DNA of 64,000 nucleotides from positions 372,001 through 436,000 of the forward strand of contig NZ_LT670818.1 in the NCBI RefSeq assembly GCF_900129505.1, given 5' to 3'. The position numbers and the translations under genes were made by a program. The notes beneath the pieces were generated by a model. The model was not told the origin of the DNA. It ran no database searches and worked only from the letters and a program-made list of their open reading frames with translations. Shown here one piece after another: positions 53,964-63,400 of the stretch. Within the stretch, counting starts at the first letter, position 1. Each line of letters begins with the position of its first letter. Source of the DNA: Bradyrhizobium erythrophlei (GTDB lineage Bacteria; Pseudomonadota; Alphaproteobacteria; Rhizobiales; Xanthobacteraceae).

Positions 53964-55246
53964 GGTGCCGCGGCGACCACGCCACCGGCGATGCCGGCGA
54001 GAACCGCCCAATAGGCGTAACGGAAGTCGGACGCGACGCCGACGGCGAGAAAGCTCAGCACGTAGACGGCAGCTGATCCGCATGTACCCAGGGCAAAGGC
54101 GCCTTGCGGCGTCGTCCGCCGCCGCCAGGCGAAGCCGCACACGACTATACAAACCAATAGCCACGCGCCGGCCCGGAATAGCGGCGTCGCCTTGAGCCTG
54201 TCGTGCAAGGAGACCAGCGCGACGAAGGCCGGACGGTCCGCAAACACATTTTGCGTCGGGCGCTCGACGTCGGCAACCCACATGGTGAGGTTGTCGTTGC
54301 CAAGGAAATTCCACATGAACGCGGCGCGATGCCGCAGATACGCCACCGGATGGCGCATGATCGCACGCCCCCAGGCTTCGGTGATGGCCGGCGTTCCGAA
54401 CAGCTTTTCCTCCCGCTCGATCTTGCGCATCACAAAATCGCAGGGCTCGAGCCGCCAATAGATGTCCCATTCGGTCGGCTGGTAGCAGGTGTTCAAGAGC
54501 TGCGTGGTCTCCTGCTCGCTCCAGCTGACCGGAAACTGGTTCTGTTTGGCGAAGTGGCTGATGCCGCCGAGATCGAACATCATGATGGGCTGCAGCGGAT
54601 GTTGCCGCGTCGCGCCCAGCGCGCCGTAATAGACCACCTGCACCAGCGCAAATAATCCCGCTATGGCCGGAACGAACAGAATTGCGGTACGCCTCAGGGT
54701 CATTTGCATCGGCCAGGCAATGTAAGCGGCCAGCACGGGCGCGGCGATCAGCGCGTTTGGACGCAGCAACACGCCGAAGGCGCAAAGTGCAAGCGCCAGT
54801 GTCTGTGCCGGCAAGCGAAACCGCGGGCCGCGCCCAGCGGCGACGAAGGCGATCGCGGCCGCCAGCAGCCAGGTGGTCGCGAACAGCACGTCGCGCCAGA
54901 TCACCCCGACAAAGACGAAGGCTGGCGGCAGCAGCGCCAGCAGCGGCAGCAGCATGGCGAGCCGGGTGGAGCGGCATGCCAGCGCCAATGCCAGCAGTCC
55001 AAAGCCGAGCCAATAGGTGGTCGCGATCAGCAAGAACATGCTGGCCGCGCCGGGCGCGACCGGGTCGATCATGCCCCACAGCACGGTCATCACAGGGGAT
55101 TGCCAATCGCCGAGCACGCCCTTGGCGATATCCTCGTAAACGAATTTGGCGTCGTAGGTCATGATGCCGGGATAGAAGATCGACAGCGTCAGGGCATAGC
55201 CCGCGGCGATCACCGCGCAGACGGCCAGGTACAGACGTCGCCGCAT
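53924..55246 (-). CDS. Polytopic membrane protein, glycosyltransferase-like (C-type fold)
   Basis: 440 residues with about ten to eleven transmembrane helices. The pattern of an early periplasmic loop with FYPGIMTYDAKFVYEDIAKG followed by many helices resembles the GT-C/GT39-like membrane transferases, with the Asp of TYDAKF a candidate catalytic acid. I cannot assign a specific family. The start is ambiguous (ATG at 55276 overlaps fkbM, and 55246 lies 13 bases after its stop). It is the last gene of a minus-strand group with fkbM and opgH. Confidence 0.65.
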   Translation of the reverse strand: MRRRLYLAVCAVIAAGYALTLSIFYPGIMTYDAKFVYEDIAKGVLGDWQSPVMTVLWGMIDPVAPGAASMFLLIATTYWLGFGLLALALACRSTRLAMLLPLLALLPPAFVFVGVIWRDVLFATTWLLAAAIAFVAAGRGPRFRLPAQTLALALCAFGVLLRPNALIAAPVLAAYIAWPMQMTLRRTAILFVPAIAGLFALVQVVYYGALGATRQHPLQPIMMFDLGGISHFAKQNQFPVSWSEQETTQLLNTCYQPTEWDIYWRLEPCDFVMRKIEREEKLFGTPAITEAWGRAIMRHPVAYLRHRAAFMWNFLGNDNLTMWVADVERPTQNVFADRPAFVALVSLHDRLKATPLFRAGAWLLVCIVVCGFAWRRRTTPQGAFALGTCGSAAVYVLSFLAVGVASDFRYAYWAVLAGIAGGVVAAAPQCDAAGCTVQAL

Positions 55247-55259
55247 CGGCTGCCGGCGG

Positions 55260-56006
55260 TCAGGTGAGAACGGCATAGATGTCCCCGGAGTTGGCCGCGT
55301 GCGGAAGCCCGCTCAGCCAGCTGGCCATCTCTTCGCCGCCGACCCAGTCGGCGCGCACCAACGTCTGGCTCTCGCCGAGCGCAGCATTAAACCGCGCATA
55401 ACCCAGCGCGATGCAGCGTTCGATGCAGGCGAGCGCGACATCGCGCTGGATGGTCGTGAACTCGAATGACAGCGCCTTGACCGCGCGCGTCAGTCCGGCC
55501 AGCGCGTCCGCCTCGAACCCTTCGACGTCGATCTTGATGAAAGAGGGTCTGCCATGCTTGCCGATCAGCGCATCCAGCGTCGTCACCGGCACCTCCACCG
55601 ACCTGGTCCAGCGCTGGGTTTGCCAGCCCGGCGCATCGCGCGCGGCGCCGATGAAAGCAGGCGACGCCGTCGAAACCGTGGGGTTATCGGCATTGATCAT
55701 CATGCAGGTCGAGCCCGCCACGCGGCCAACCGCCGCCGCCTCGATCGCGACATCGGCCCTGCGCCCGTACAACAGCTTGAGCATCCAGAGCATGGCGGGC
55801 TGCGGCTCGACCGCGACAACGCGCGCGCCGAGCCGACGGAACGAGGCCACGCGGTCGCCGACATGGGCGCCGATATCGAACACCAGATCGCCACGCCGCA
55901 CGAAGCCGCCATAGAGCCGGTCCATCGCCGCGGCGCGCGACCTGTCGCCATAGTAGATGCGAAGCGACCGTAGCAAACCGGACGCGGTCCTGAGGCCTTC
56001 GAACAT
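55260..56006 (-). CDS. FkbM-family methyltransferase
   Basis: 248 residues of the FkbM SAM-dependent O-methyltransferase family. The SAM site is LVFDIGAHVGDRVASFRRLGARVVAVEPQP. The second FkbM block is TLDALIGKHGRPSFIKIDVEGFEADALAGL. Many FkbM proteins methylate sugars of surface polysaccharides. It lies four bases after opgH and near the membrane protein, so a role in decorating an envelope glycan is the likeliest context. Confidence 0.85.
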   Translation of the reverse strand: MFEGLRTASGLLRSLRIYYGDRSRAAAMDRLYGGFVRRGDLVFDIGAHVGDRVASFRRLGARVVAVEPQPAMLWMLKLLYGRRADVAIEAAAVGRVAGSTCMMINADNPTVSTASPAFIGAARDAPGWQTQRWTRSVEVPVTTLDALIGKHGRPSFIKIDVEGFEADALAGLTRAVKALSFEFTTIQRDVALACIERCIALGYARFNAALGESQTLVRADWVGGEEMASWLSGLPHAANSGDIYAVLT

Positions 56007-56010
56007 CGCC

Positions 56011-57816
56011 TCAGACCGCGCTTGGCTGGCGCGACGGCGCCGCCGCCTCGATCGCGGGCAGCGCCAGGACCATCAGCGCCGCCGGCCTCTCGGTCTCCTC
56101 GGGCAGCCGGCCGATGCCGATCCTCGCGGCAAAATTGCCGAGCCAGGGCCACGCGCTCATCACGGCAAACGGGATCGCCAAGGCTGGCCCGCCGGCGAGA
56201 AACAACGCATAGGGAATCGCCGCCGGTTGCGTCGTCGCCAGCAGGCCGAGCGCCAAGCATCCGAGCAGGGTGTGCGGCCATAGATTATGCAGCGCCAGCG
56301 TGAACGGCACCGCGTGATCGTCACGGGTCTGTCCGATCCAGCCGATTTCCCGGCCGAACAACAGGCCCGCAAGGAAGATCGTATGGCCGAACCACAGGAT
56401 CGGACATAGCAGGATCGAGTACAGGGTTTCGATGACGAAGTTGACGCTGAACAGTCCGGCGCCGCCAAACCCGCGGCGAAGTTTTGGATGCAGCAGGATG
56501 TCGATGGCGCTCGCGATCTTCGGCGCGAACCACATCACGAGAACGCAGACGAACAGCGCCATGCCGGCGTCGGCGCGCATGAAGCTTGCGGGCGTATCGG
56601 AGTATGCGACCGCAAGCGTGCCGAGAACGAGCAGCCCGATCCAGGCCGGAGAGCCGATGAACATCAGGATCGCCAACACCAGTTGATAGCGGCTCACCGG
56701 CTTGAGGCCGGGAAGCCCGAGAAACTGCCAATACTGCATGTTGCCCTGGCACCAGCGCAGATCACGGCGGATGAATTCCAGCAGGGTCGGCGGATTTTCC
56801 TCCCAGCCCAGATCCTCCTGCGGCAAAACGCGCACATCGTAGCCGGCCGCGCGCATCAGCGCCGCTTCGATCTGGTCGTGGCTGAGGATATGGCAGTCTT
56901 CCACGCCGTCCCTGGACAGAACCGGCAGCGCGCAATGCGCGATGAACGGCTTCAGCCGCAGCACCGCGTTATGGCCCCAATAGGGCCCGCAATCGCCCTG
57001 CCACCAGGCGCTGCCGACGGTGTAGGACCGCATCCCAAGCCGCATGCCGAACTGAAAGACACGCGCGAATGCGCTGGTCGATGGCAGCCCGACGATCAGC
57101 CCTTGCAGAATACCGAGCCTGGGATCGGCCTGCATGATGCGAACCAGGCGGAGAACGGCATCCGCGGTCATGAAGCTGTCGGCGTCGAGCGTCACCGCGA
57201 ATTCATGCTGGCCGCCCCAGCGCTCGCAGAACTCACGGATGTTGCCTGCCTTGTAGGCCGTGTTGACCGTACGGCGCCGATAGATAATCGCGACCCGGCC
57301 GCGCCAGCGCGCGGCGAGCGCCGCGAAGCAGGCCTCCTCGCTGGCAGCGATCCGGGCATCGCTGGTATCGCTGAGAGCATAAAGAACAAAGCGCTCGCCG
57401 CAGGCGGCCGTGTCGAGGCCCGCGAGCATCGGCTCGAGATTGCGGATCATCCGCTCCGGCAACTCGTTACGGATGCATAACAGTATCGCGGTCGAGACCG
57501 TCACCGGCTCGTCGCCGCGGATGCGCGCCGCCGTCGGCATGATCGCAGCGATCGGATCGGCGGCAAACCGCATGATCAGAAACCCGATCACGGCGTTCCA
57601 GAATCCCGCCACCATCCAGGGCAGCGTCACCGCGAACAGCGCCAGCAGCGCGATGTCGATCGTGTCAAAGCCACCCGGCGTCAGCGCCAGCGCGGCAAGC
57701 GCCAGCGATCCGGCCATGGTGAAGGCGAACAGGACGACAAACAGCACCCGCCGGCGGAAAATATCGGGTCCGGCGGCGTCGGCCTCGATGGCTTGAGATG
57801 GGGAACGTTCTAACAC
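56011..57816 (-). CDS. opgH: Glucans biosynthesis glucosyltransferase H (OpgH/MdoH)
   Basis: About 601 residues from the GTG at 57816 (a TTG at 57894 would add 26). A GT2 inner-membrane enzyme that builds periplasmic beta-glucan backbones from UDP-glucose. Motifs are FAVTLDADSFM (DxD), EDCHILSHDQIEAALM (with the catalytic Asp region) and RRDLRWCQGNMQYWQF (Q/RxxRW). About six to seven transmembrane helices flank the catalytic domain. No opgG is seen next to it. FkbM and a GT-C-like membrane protein follow on the same strand. Confidence 0.9.
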   Translation of the reverse strand: MLERSPSQAIEADAAGPDIFRRRVLFVVLFAFTMAGSLALAALALTPGGFDTIDIALLALFAVTLPWMVAGFWNAVIGFLIMRFAADPIAAIMPTAARIRGDEPVTVSTAILLCIRNELPERMIRNLEPMLAGLDTAACGERFVLYALSDTSDARIAASEEACFAALAARWRGRVAIIYRRRTVNTAYKAGNIREFCERWGGQHEFAVTLDADSFMTADAVLRLVRIMQADPRLGILQGLIVGLPSTSAFARVFQFGMRLGMRSYTVGSAWWQGDCGPYWGHNAVLRLKPFIAHCALPVLSRDGVEDCHILSHDQIEAALMRAAGYDVRVLPQEDLGWEENPPTLLEFIRRDLRWCQGNMQYWQFLGLPGLKPVSRYQLVLAILMFIGSPAWIGLLVLGTLAVAYSDTPASFMRADAGMALFVCVLVMWFAPKIASAIDILLHPKLRRGFGGAGLFSVNFVIETLYSILLCPILWFGHTIFLAGLLFGREIGWIGQTRDDHAVPFTLALHNLWPHTLLGCLALGLLATTQPAAIPYALFLAGGPALAIPFAVMSAWPWLGNFAARIGIGRLPEETERPAALMVLALPAIEAAAPSRQPSAV

Positions 57817-57911
57817 AAAGGGTACGGCTTCCACTCGCGCGGGCAGACAATGCTTGCTCGATGATATAACACGACAACCGTCCAGGAATTCCAAGCCAGG
57901 GATAAAAGAAA

Positions 57912-58901
<990 letters not shown>

Positions 58902-58911
58902 AGGAGGTCCC

Positions 58912-59313
58912 TTGTTCGCCGTTGAAGTTCGCGACCACATCATGATCGCCCATTCGTTCCGCGGCGCCGTGTTCGGCCCGGCGCAGGCGCTGCACGGCGC
59001 CACCTTCGTCGTCGACGCGGCCTTCATCGCCGAGACGCTCGACAGTAACGGCATCGTCATCGACATCGGCCGGGCGCATGACGCGCTGAAGGCCGTACTG
59101 GCGGCGCTGAACTATCGCAACCTCGACGACGTGCCCCAATTCAAGGGCAGCAACACCACCACCGAATTTCTCACCAAGCATATTTACGATGCGCTCGCCA
59201 GGGACGCCCGCGCCGGCGAGCTCGGCCGCATCGGACGCGAACTGAAGGCGATCCGCGTCACCATCTCGGAGTCGCATGTCGCGCGCGCCTGGTACGAGGC
59301 GGATTTGTGGTAG
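58912..59313 (+). CDS. 6-pyruvoyltetrahydropterin-synthase/QueD-like protein lacking catalytic residues
   Basis: 133 residues from a TTG with a perfect AAGGAGG five bases upstream. The PTPS fold is recognisable: IAHSF (H14, a zinc ligand) and ALHGA (H28), later [16 protein letters not shown] and [11 protein letters not shown] with the pterin-anchoring Glu (E120). But in place of the usual C-x-x-x-HGH there is no Cys, the second His is A30 (HGA), and the catalytic Asp-His pair (LDH) is N67-Y68. It is thus unlikely to be a canonical QueD or PTPS enzyme, but it could still bind a pterin. It overlaps the GT4 gene. Confidence 0.75.
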   Translation: MFAVEVRDHIMIAHSFRGAVFGPAQALHGATFVVDAAFIAETLDSNGIVIDIGRAHDALKAVLAALNYRNLDDVPQFKGSNTTTEFLTKHIYDALARDARAGELGRIGRELKAIRVTISESHVARAWYEADLW

Positions 59314-60359
59314 GGCGTTTTGCGTTCGCCGTTCCCGGTGATCTGGCAACTCCGACCGGGGGGTACGGCTACGACCGGCGCATGATGGCCGAACTCGGCG
59401 ATCTCGGCTGGCAGATTGATCACCTCGACCTCGGCGAAGGCTTTCCATGGCCCGACGAAGCGACGCGCGCGGAAGCGCAGACGCAACTATCCGCCGTGCC
59501 CGCCGGCCGCCCGATCGTCATCGATGGCCTGGCGCTCGGCGTATTGCCGGAAGCCGCCTTGCGGCTCGCCGCCCGCAATCCGCTGCTGGCGCTGGTGCAT
59601 CATCCGCTGGCGCTGGAATGGGGATTGTCGGCGGCACAGGCCGACGCGTTGCGTCGAAGTGAACGAGCCGCGCTTGCCGCCGTCAAGAGCGTTGTCGTCA
59701 CCAGCGCTGCCACGGCAAGCCTGGTCGTCTCCGACTACGGTGTGCCGGCCGAGCGCATCTTGGTTGCGAGGCCGGGCAGCGATCCGGTGCCTTTGGCGCA
59801 AGGCAGCCATGGCGACATCGTCCGGCTGCTGTCGGTCGGCGCGGTGGTGCCTCGCAAGGGCTTTGACGTGCTGATCGCGGCTTTGGCGACGCTCATCGAT
59901 CTGCCGTGGCGGCTAGCAATTGCCGGTGACCGCACCCGCGACCGTAATGCGACCGCGCGGCTTGATACCGACATTGCGTGCTACGCGCTCGGAGATCGGA
60001 TTGCAGCGCTTGGTGCGGTATCGCCGGAGCGCCTCGCGGCGCTCTACACGGAAGCCGATCTATTTGTCCTCGCCTCCCGTTTCGAAGGCTATGGCATGGC
60101 CTATGCCGAGGCGATCGCACACGGCCTGCCCGTCATCGGCAGTACTGCAGGTGCGATCCCGGACACCGTCCCGCCGGACGCCGGCCTGCTGGTCGCGCCA
60201 GGTGATATCGAGGCATTGGCACAGGCGCTGCGCCGCGTCATCGGCGATGCCGCCCTGCGACGGCGGCTGGCCGAAGCCGCGCGCGCCGCAGCACCGCAGC
60301 TTCCGACCTGGCGGCAGTCCGCGAAAATCTTTGCCGGCGCTCTGGAGCGGCTCGCATGA
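59307..60359 (+). CDS. GT4-family glycosyltransferase
   Basis: 350 residues from a GTG that overlaps the preceding gene by seven bases. It has two Rossmann domains in the GT-B layout. The donor-binding C-terminal half has [18 protein letters not shown] and the EX7E motif in [23 protein letters not shown]. No membrane segment is present. Its neighbours (PTPS-like and methyltransferase) suggest a small-molecule acceptor rather than a polysaccharide. The methyltransferase start overlaps its stop as ATGA. Confidence 0.88.
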   Translation: MVGRFAFAVPGDLATPTGGYGYDRRMMAELGDLGWQIDHLDLGEGFPWPDEATRAEAQTQLSAVPAGRPIVIDGLALGVLPEAALRLAARNPLLALVHHPLALEWGLSAAQADALRRSERAALAAVKSVVVTSAATASLVVSDYGVPAERILVARPGSDPVPLAQGSHGDIVRLLSVGAVVPRKGFDVLIAALATLIDLPWRLAIAGDRTRDRNATARLDTDIACYALGDRIAALGAVSPERLAALYTEADLFVLASRFEGYGMAYAEAIAHGLPVIGSTAGAIPDTVPPDAGLLVAPGDIEALAQALRRVIGDAALRRRLAEAARAAAPQLPTWRQSAKIFAGALERLA

Positions 60360-61162
60360 GCAGCTTCTCCGCCGACTGGCTGACGCTGCGCGAGCCCTAC
60401 GATTTGCGCGCGCGTAATCCAGCCGTACTCGACGATGTCGCGGCCTCGCTCGAGCGGCTTTCCTCGGTGCGGATTGTCGATCTCGCCTCCGGCACCGGCT
60501 CGACCGTGCGCGCGCTGAGCCCGCTTCTGCCGGCGCGGCAGAACTGGAAGCTGATCGATAATGATCTCGGCCTGCTGGCGCGCGCCGTGGCTATGCCGCT
60601 CGCTAAGCATGCGACCATCACTGCCGTCCCGCTCGACCTCAACCGCGATCTCGAGGCCGCACTCGACGGGCCGCTCGATCTGGTGGCGACCTCGGCCCTG
60701 CTCGATCTCGTCTCCGAAAGCTGGCTGGACCGGCTCGCGGTCGAGATCGCCACGCGCGCGATCCCGCTTTACGCGGCGCTGAGCTATGACGGGCGGATCG
60801 CGTTCACACCATCGGATCCGCGCGACGCCGACATCGTCGCCGCGGTGAACGCGCATCAGCGCACCGACAAGGGCTTTGGGCCGGCGCTCGGGCCATCGGC
60901 CGCCACTTTCGCCATCGCGCGGTTCGAAGCACTCGGCTATTCCGTGGCACACGCCACGTCCGACTGGGCGATGGGACCGCATGACCTCGACATCCAGGCC
61001 GAACTGCTGGCCGGCTGGGCCAGCGCCGCGCGCGACACCGGCGCGCTGTCGCCTGCCGATACGATAGCCTGGCTCAAGCGCCGCCACGCCGCGATTGCCG
61101 AGGGCGGCTCACTCGTTGTCGGTCATGTCGATTTCTTCGCGACACCAAGCGGCACGCGCTGA
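60356..61162 (+). CDS. Class I SAM-dependent methyltransferase
   Basis: 268 residues. The SAM motif I is RIVDLASGTGSTVRALSPLL, followed by WKLIDNDLGLLARA as motif II and a LVATSALLDLVSESWLDRL motif IV-like stretch. It is coupled to the GT4 gene by an ATGA overlap and is the fourth gene of the cluster. Its 3' end overlaps the convergent RibD-type gene by 40 bases. The target is unknown; a small metabolite is most likely given its neighbours. Confidence 0.82.
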   Translation: MSSFSADWLTLREPYDLRARNPAVLDDVAASLERLSSVRIVDLASGTGSTVRALSPLLPARQNWKLIDNDLGLLARAVAMPLAKHATITAVPLDLNRDLEAALDGPLDLVATSALLDLVSESWLDRLAVEIATRAIPLYAALSYDGRIAFTPSDPRDADIVAAVNAHQRTDKGFGPALGPSAATFAIARFEALGYSVAHATSDWAMGPHDLDIQAELLAGWASAARDTGALSPADTIAWLKRRHAAIAEGGSLVVGHVDFFATPSGTR

Positions 61163-61968
61163 GCCGACAGGTCACAGTCGAACAGCACATCGTCGCCGAT
61201 CTGATGCACACGAAAGGGCATCCGCTGCGCCTGATCGGCGCGCTCGACCGGCGGCACGATCAGACCCGGGCCCCCTGCTCCGAGGACGATCGGCGCGACC
61301 ATCACGTGCAGGCGGTCGAGACAGCCTGCGGCGAGAAAGCGCGACACCGTGTTGGCGCCGCCTTCGATCAGCACACGGCGCATGCCGCAGCCGGCGAGCG
61401 CGGCGAGAATCGCCGATGGGGCGATTTGCCCATCGACCACAGGCAGAGCGACAATTTCCACGCCGGACGGCGGCGCGCAGCAGGTGCCCTGCGCCGTGAT
61501 CAGCAGGCGGCGGACACCGTTGTCGGCAAACATCCGGGCGGAGCCGCCAAGCCGGCCCTTCGGATCGACGACGACGCGCGCCGGCTGAGGCCCGGCGACG
61601 CGCCGCACCGTCAATTGCGGATCATCCGCAATGGCGGTGCCGACGCCGACAACGACGGCGTCCATCAGCGCCCGCAGCCGGTGCAGATGCACCAGTCCCC
61701 CCGGTCCGTTGATATATTTCGAATGTCCGGATTCCGTCGCGATCCGGCCGTCGAGCGACTGGCCGATCTGGCCGACGATCACGAGGTCATCCACTGTGCC
61801 CTTGCGCAGCGGACCGAACACATCCGCCCAGGCCCGCGGCAAAGGCTGGCGCCCTTCGCGGAATAGATCGCTGAAGTCTTCCCAGCGATCGGAAGACACG
61901 GATTTGCCCGATGGGAAATTGCTGGTGTGCACGCAAAAATCAAGAACACTGTGGGGTTGCGATAACAA
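61123..61968 (-). CDS. RibD C-terminal-domain (DHFR-like) reductase
   Basis: 281 residues. The first ~55 residues are not family-typical. The RibD_C/DHFR-like domain follows (VGQIGQSLDGRIATESGHSKYINGPGGLVHLHRLRALMDAVVVGVGTAIADDPQLTVR and further VLIEGGANTVSRFLAAGCLDRL), the NADPH-dependent reductase that acts on pyrimidine or related intermediates. The deaminase domain of true RibD is absent. It is transcribed towards the methyltransferase and away from the ribA-type gene, with only 48 bases between them. Confidence 0.85.
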   Translation of the reverse strand: MLSQPHSVLDFCVHTSNFPSGKSVSSDRWEDFSDLFREGRQPLPRAWADVFGPLRKGTVDDLVIVGQIGQSLDGRIATESGHSKYINGPGGLVHLHRLRALMDAVVVGVGTAIADDPQLTVRRVAGPQPARVVVDPKGRLGGSARMFADNGVRRLLITAQGTCCAPPSGVEIVALPVVDGQIAPSAILAALAGCGMRRVLIEGGANTVSRFLAAGCLDRLHVMVAPIVLGAGGPGLIVPPVERADQAQRMPFRVHQIGDDVLFDCDLSAQRVPLGVAKKST

Positions 61969-62016
61969 TGCGACTATCTGCCATCATCCCACAAAAATCG
62001 TCTATTTGCGACTGGA

Positions 62017-63204
62017 ATGATGCGGGGTGAACGGTGTTCCACGGTCACGACCCAGGAACAGAAAGTATGGGCAATGATTGAGATACCGACCGGCGCGCGC
62101 TCGGCCTTATTCGGTGGAAAAGGGCACACCAGCGTCAGCCGCGGCCTCGCCGAATTCCACGCGCGGCGGCCCGTTCTCGTTACCGCAACGGGCGAGGCGA
62201 TGCTCGCATTGCCGGTGGAGGGCCTCGACCGGCAGCGGCTTTCCGAATTCGCCGCGCTCTGCGCACCGATCATACCACGTCTCATTATCACGGAATGGCG
62301 TGCGCTGGCGCTCGGGCTGAAGGCGTCAACGCCGATGGCATTGGCGCTGTCGGCGGGCGACGACGCACACCGCATTCTCGCGCTCGTTGCCGACGCGAGC
62401 GCCGATCGCGTGCCGGCGGCAAGGCCGGCGAGCCGGGCGGCCATTGCTGCCGTTCAGCTCATCAAGATATCGCACGGTTTGCCGGCCGTGCTCGCGGCGG
62501 ATGTCGCCGGCCACGCCGCCGCGTGCGACGAGAACATCATCCGGGTTGAGGCGGATACCGTGGCCCGCTTCGCCGATGACGCCATTGGTTCGCTCATCGT
62601 GGCGAGCGAGGCCTCGGTGCCGCTCACCTCGGGCACCTCGACCCGCTTTGTCGTATTCCGCGACGCCATCGGCGGCAGCCCGGTCGCCATCATCGTCGGG
62701 AAGCCTGACTTCAGGGCCGCCGTTCCGGTGCGGCTGCATTCCGCCTGCCTGACCGGCGACGTGTTCGGTTCGCGGCGCTGCGACTGCGGCGATCAGCTTC
62801 GACTCGCGCTGGTGCGGCTCGAGGAACTCGGGGGTGGTGTCATTCTCTATCTGGCGCAGGAAGGCCGCGGGCTTGGGCTCGCCAACAAGATGCGGACATA
62901 CCGGTTGCAGGACCACGGCCTCGACACCATCGACGCCAACACAACGCTCGGCTTCGACGACGACGAGCGCGATTACGGCATCGCCGCACGGATGCTGGAG
63001 ATGCTGAACTGTACGCGGATCGTGTTGCTCACCAACAATCCGGCCAAGCTCGACGGCCTCGCCGGCGCCGGCATCGACATCGCCGGCCGGATGCCGCTGG
63101 AAGCGCCGATCAATGCCGACAACCGCCGCTATATGATCGCCAAGGCGGAGCGTTCCGGCCACCGCTTCGATCCCCTGGCGGCCTTGCTGGCCAACCCGTC
63201 CTAG
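62017..63204 (+). CDS. ribA: GTP cyclohydrolase II with extra N-terminal domain (RibA-type)
   Basis: 395 residues from the first ATG (another at 62074 gives 376). The C-terminal ~190 residues form a GCH II core with zinc cysteines C244, C255 and C257 in SACLTGDVFGSRRCDCGDQ, QEGRGLGLANKMRTYRLQD and LLTNNPAKLDGL. It should open GTP to a diaminopyrimidinone. The N-terminal ~200 residues lack RibB (DHBP synthase) motifs and are of unknown role. It is divergent from the RibD-type reductase and close to a pterin-synthase-like gene, so it may not serve ordinary riboflavin synthesis. Confidence 0.85.
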   Translation: MMRGERCSTVTTQEQKVWAMIEIPTGARSALFGGKGHTSVSRGLAEFHARRPVLVTATGEAMLALPVEGLDRQRLSEFAALCAPIIPRLIITEWRALALGLKASTPMALALSAGDDAHRILALVADASADRVPAARPASRAAIAAVQLIKISHGLPAVLAADVAGHAAACDENIIRVEADTVARFADDAIGSLIVASEASVPLTSGTSTRFVVFRDAIGGSPVAIIVGKPDFRAAVPVRLHSACLTGDVFGSRRCDCGDQLRLALVRLEELGGGVILYLAQEGRGLGLANKMRTYRLQDHGLDTIDANTTLGFDDDERDYGIAARMLEMLNCTRIVLLTNNPAKLDGLAGAGIDIAGRMPLEAPINADNRRYMIAKAERSGHRFDPLAALLANPS

Positions 63205-63229
63205 GCGACAAGGGGCTCTGCGTGGAATC

Positions 63230-63352
63230 ATGAGGGCGTACACCGCGGCCTCATGGTTCGAGACGCGCGGCGTTGCCGCGCTCCTCACCATGAGGATCTA
63301 AGACCTCATCCTGAGGAGGCGCGAAGCGCCGTCTCGAAGGATGAAGCCACCG
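63230..63352. repeat. Dispersed repeat, family F
   Basis: Blocks CCTCATGGTTCGAGACGCGCGGCGTTGCCGCGCTCCTCACCATGAGG (a hairpin) and CCTCATCCTGAGGAGGCGCGAAGCGCCGTCTCGAAGGATGA (a second hairpin with GAGGAGGCGCGAAGCGCCGTCTC). It lies between ribA and the last gene. One copy is seen in this window. Confidence 0.6.
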
Positions 63353-63400
63353 AACTGGATAATGCTCCAGCCCCACGCGGTTTGAGGAGATTTCGGCAGC

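Noticed and set aside
61969..62016. FMN riboswitch upstream of ribA
   Set aside because: Only 48 bases separate ribA from the divergent RibD-type gene, far too short for an FMN riboswitch, and no RFN-like motif is seen.
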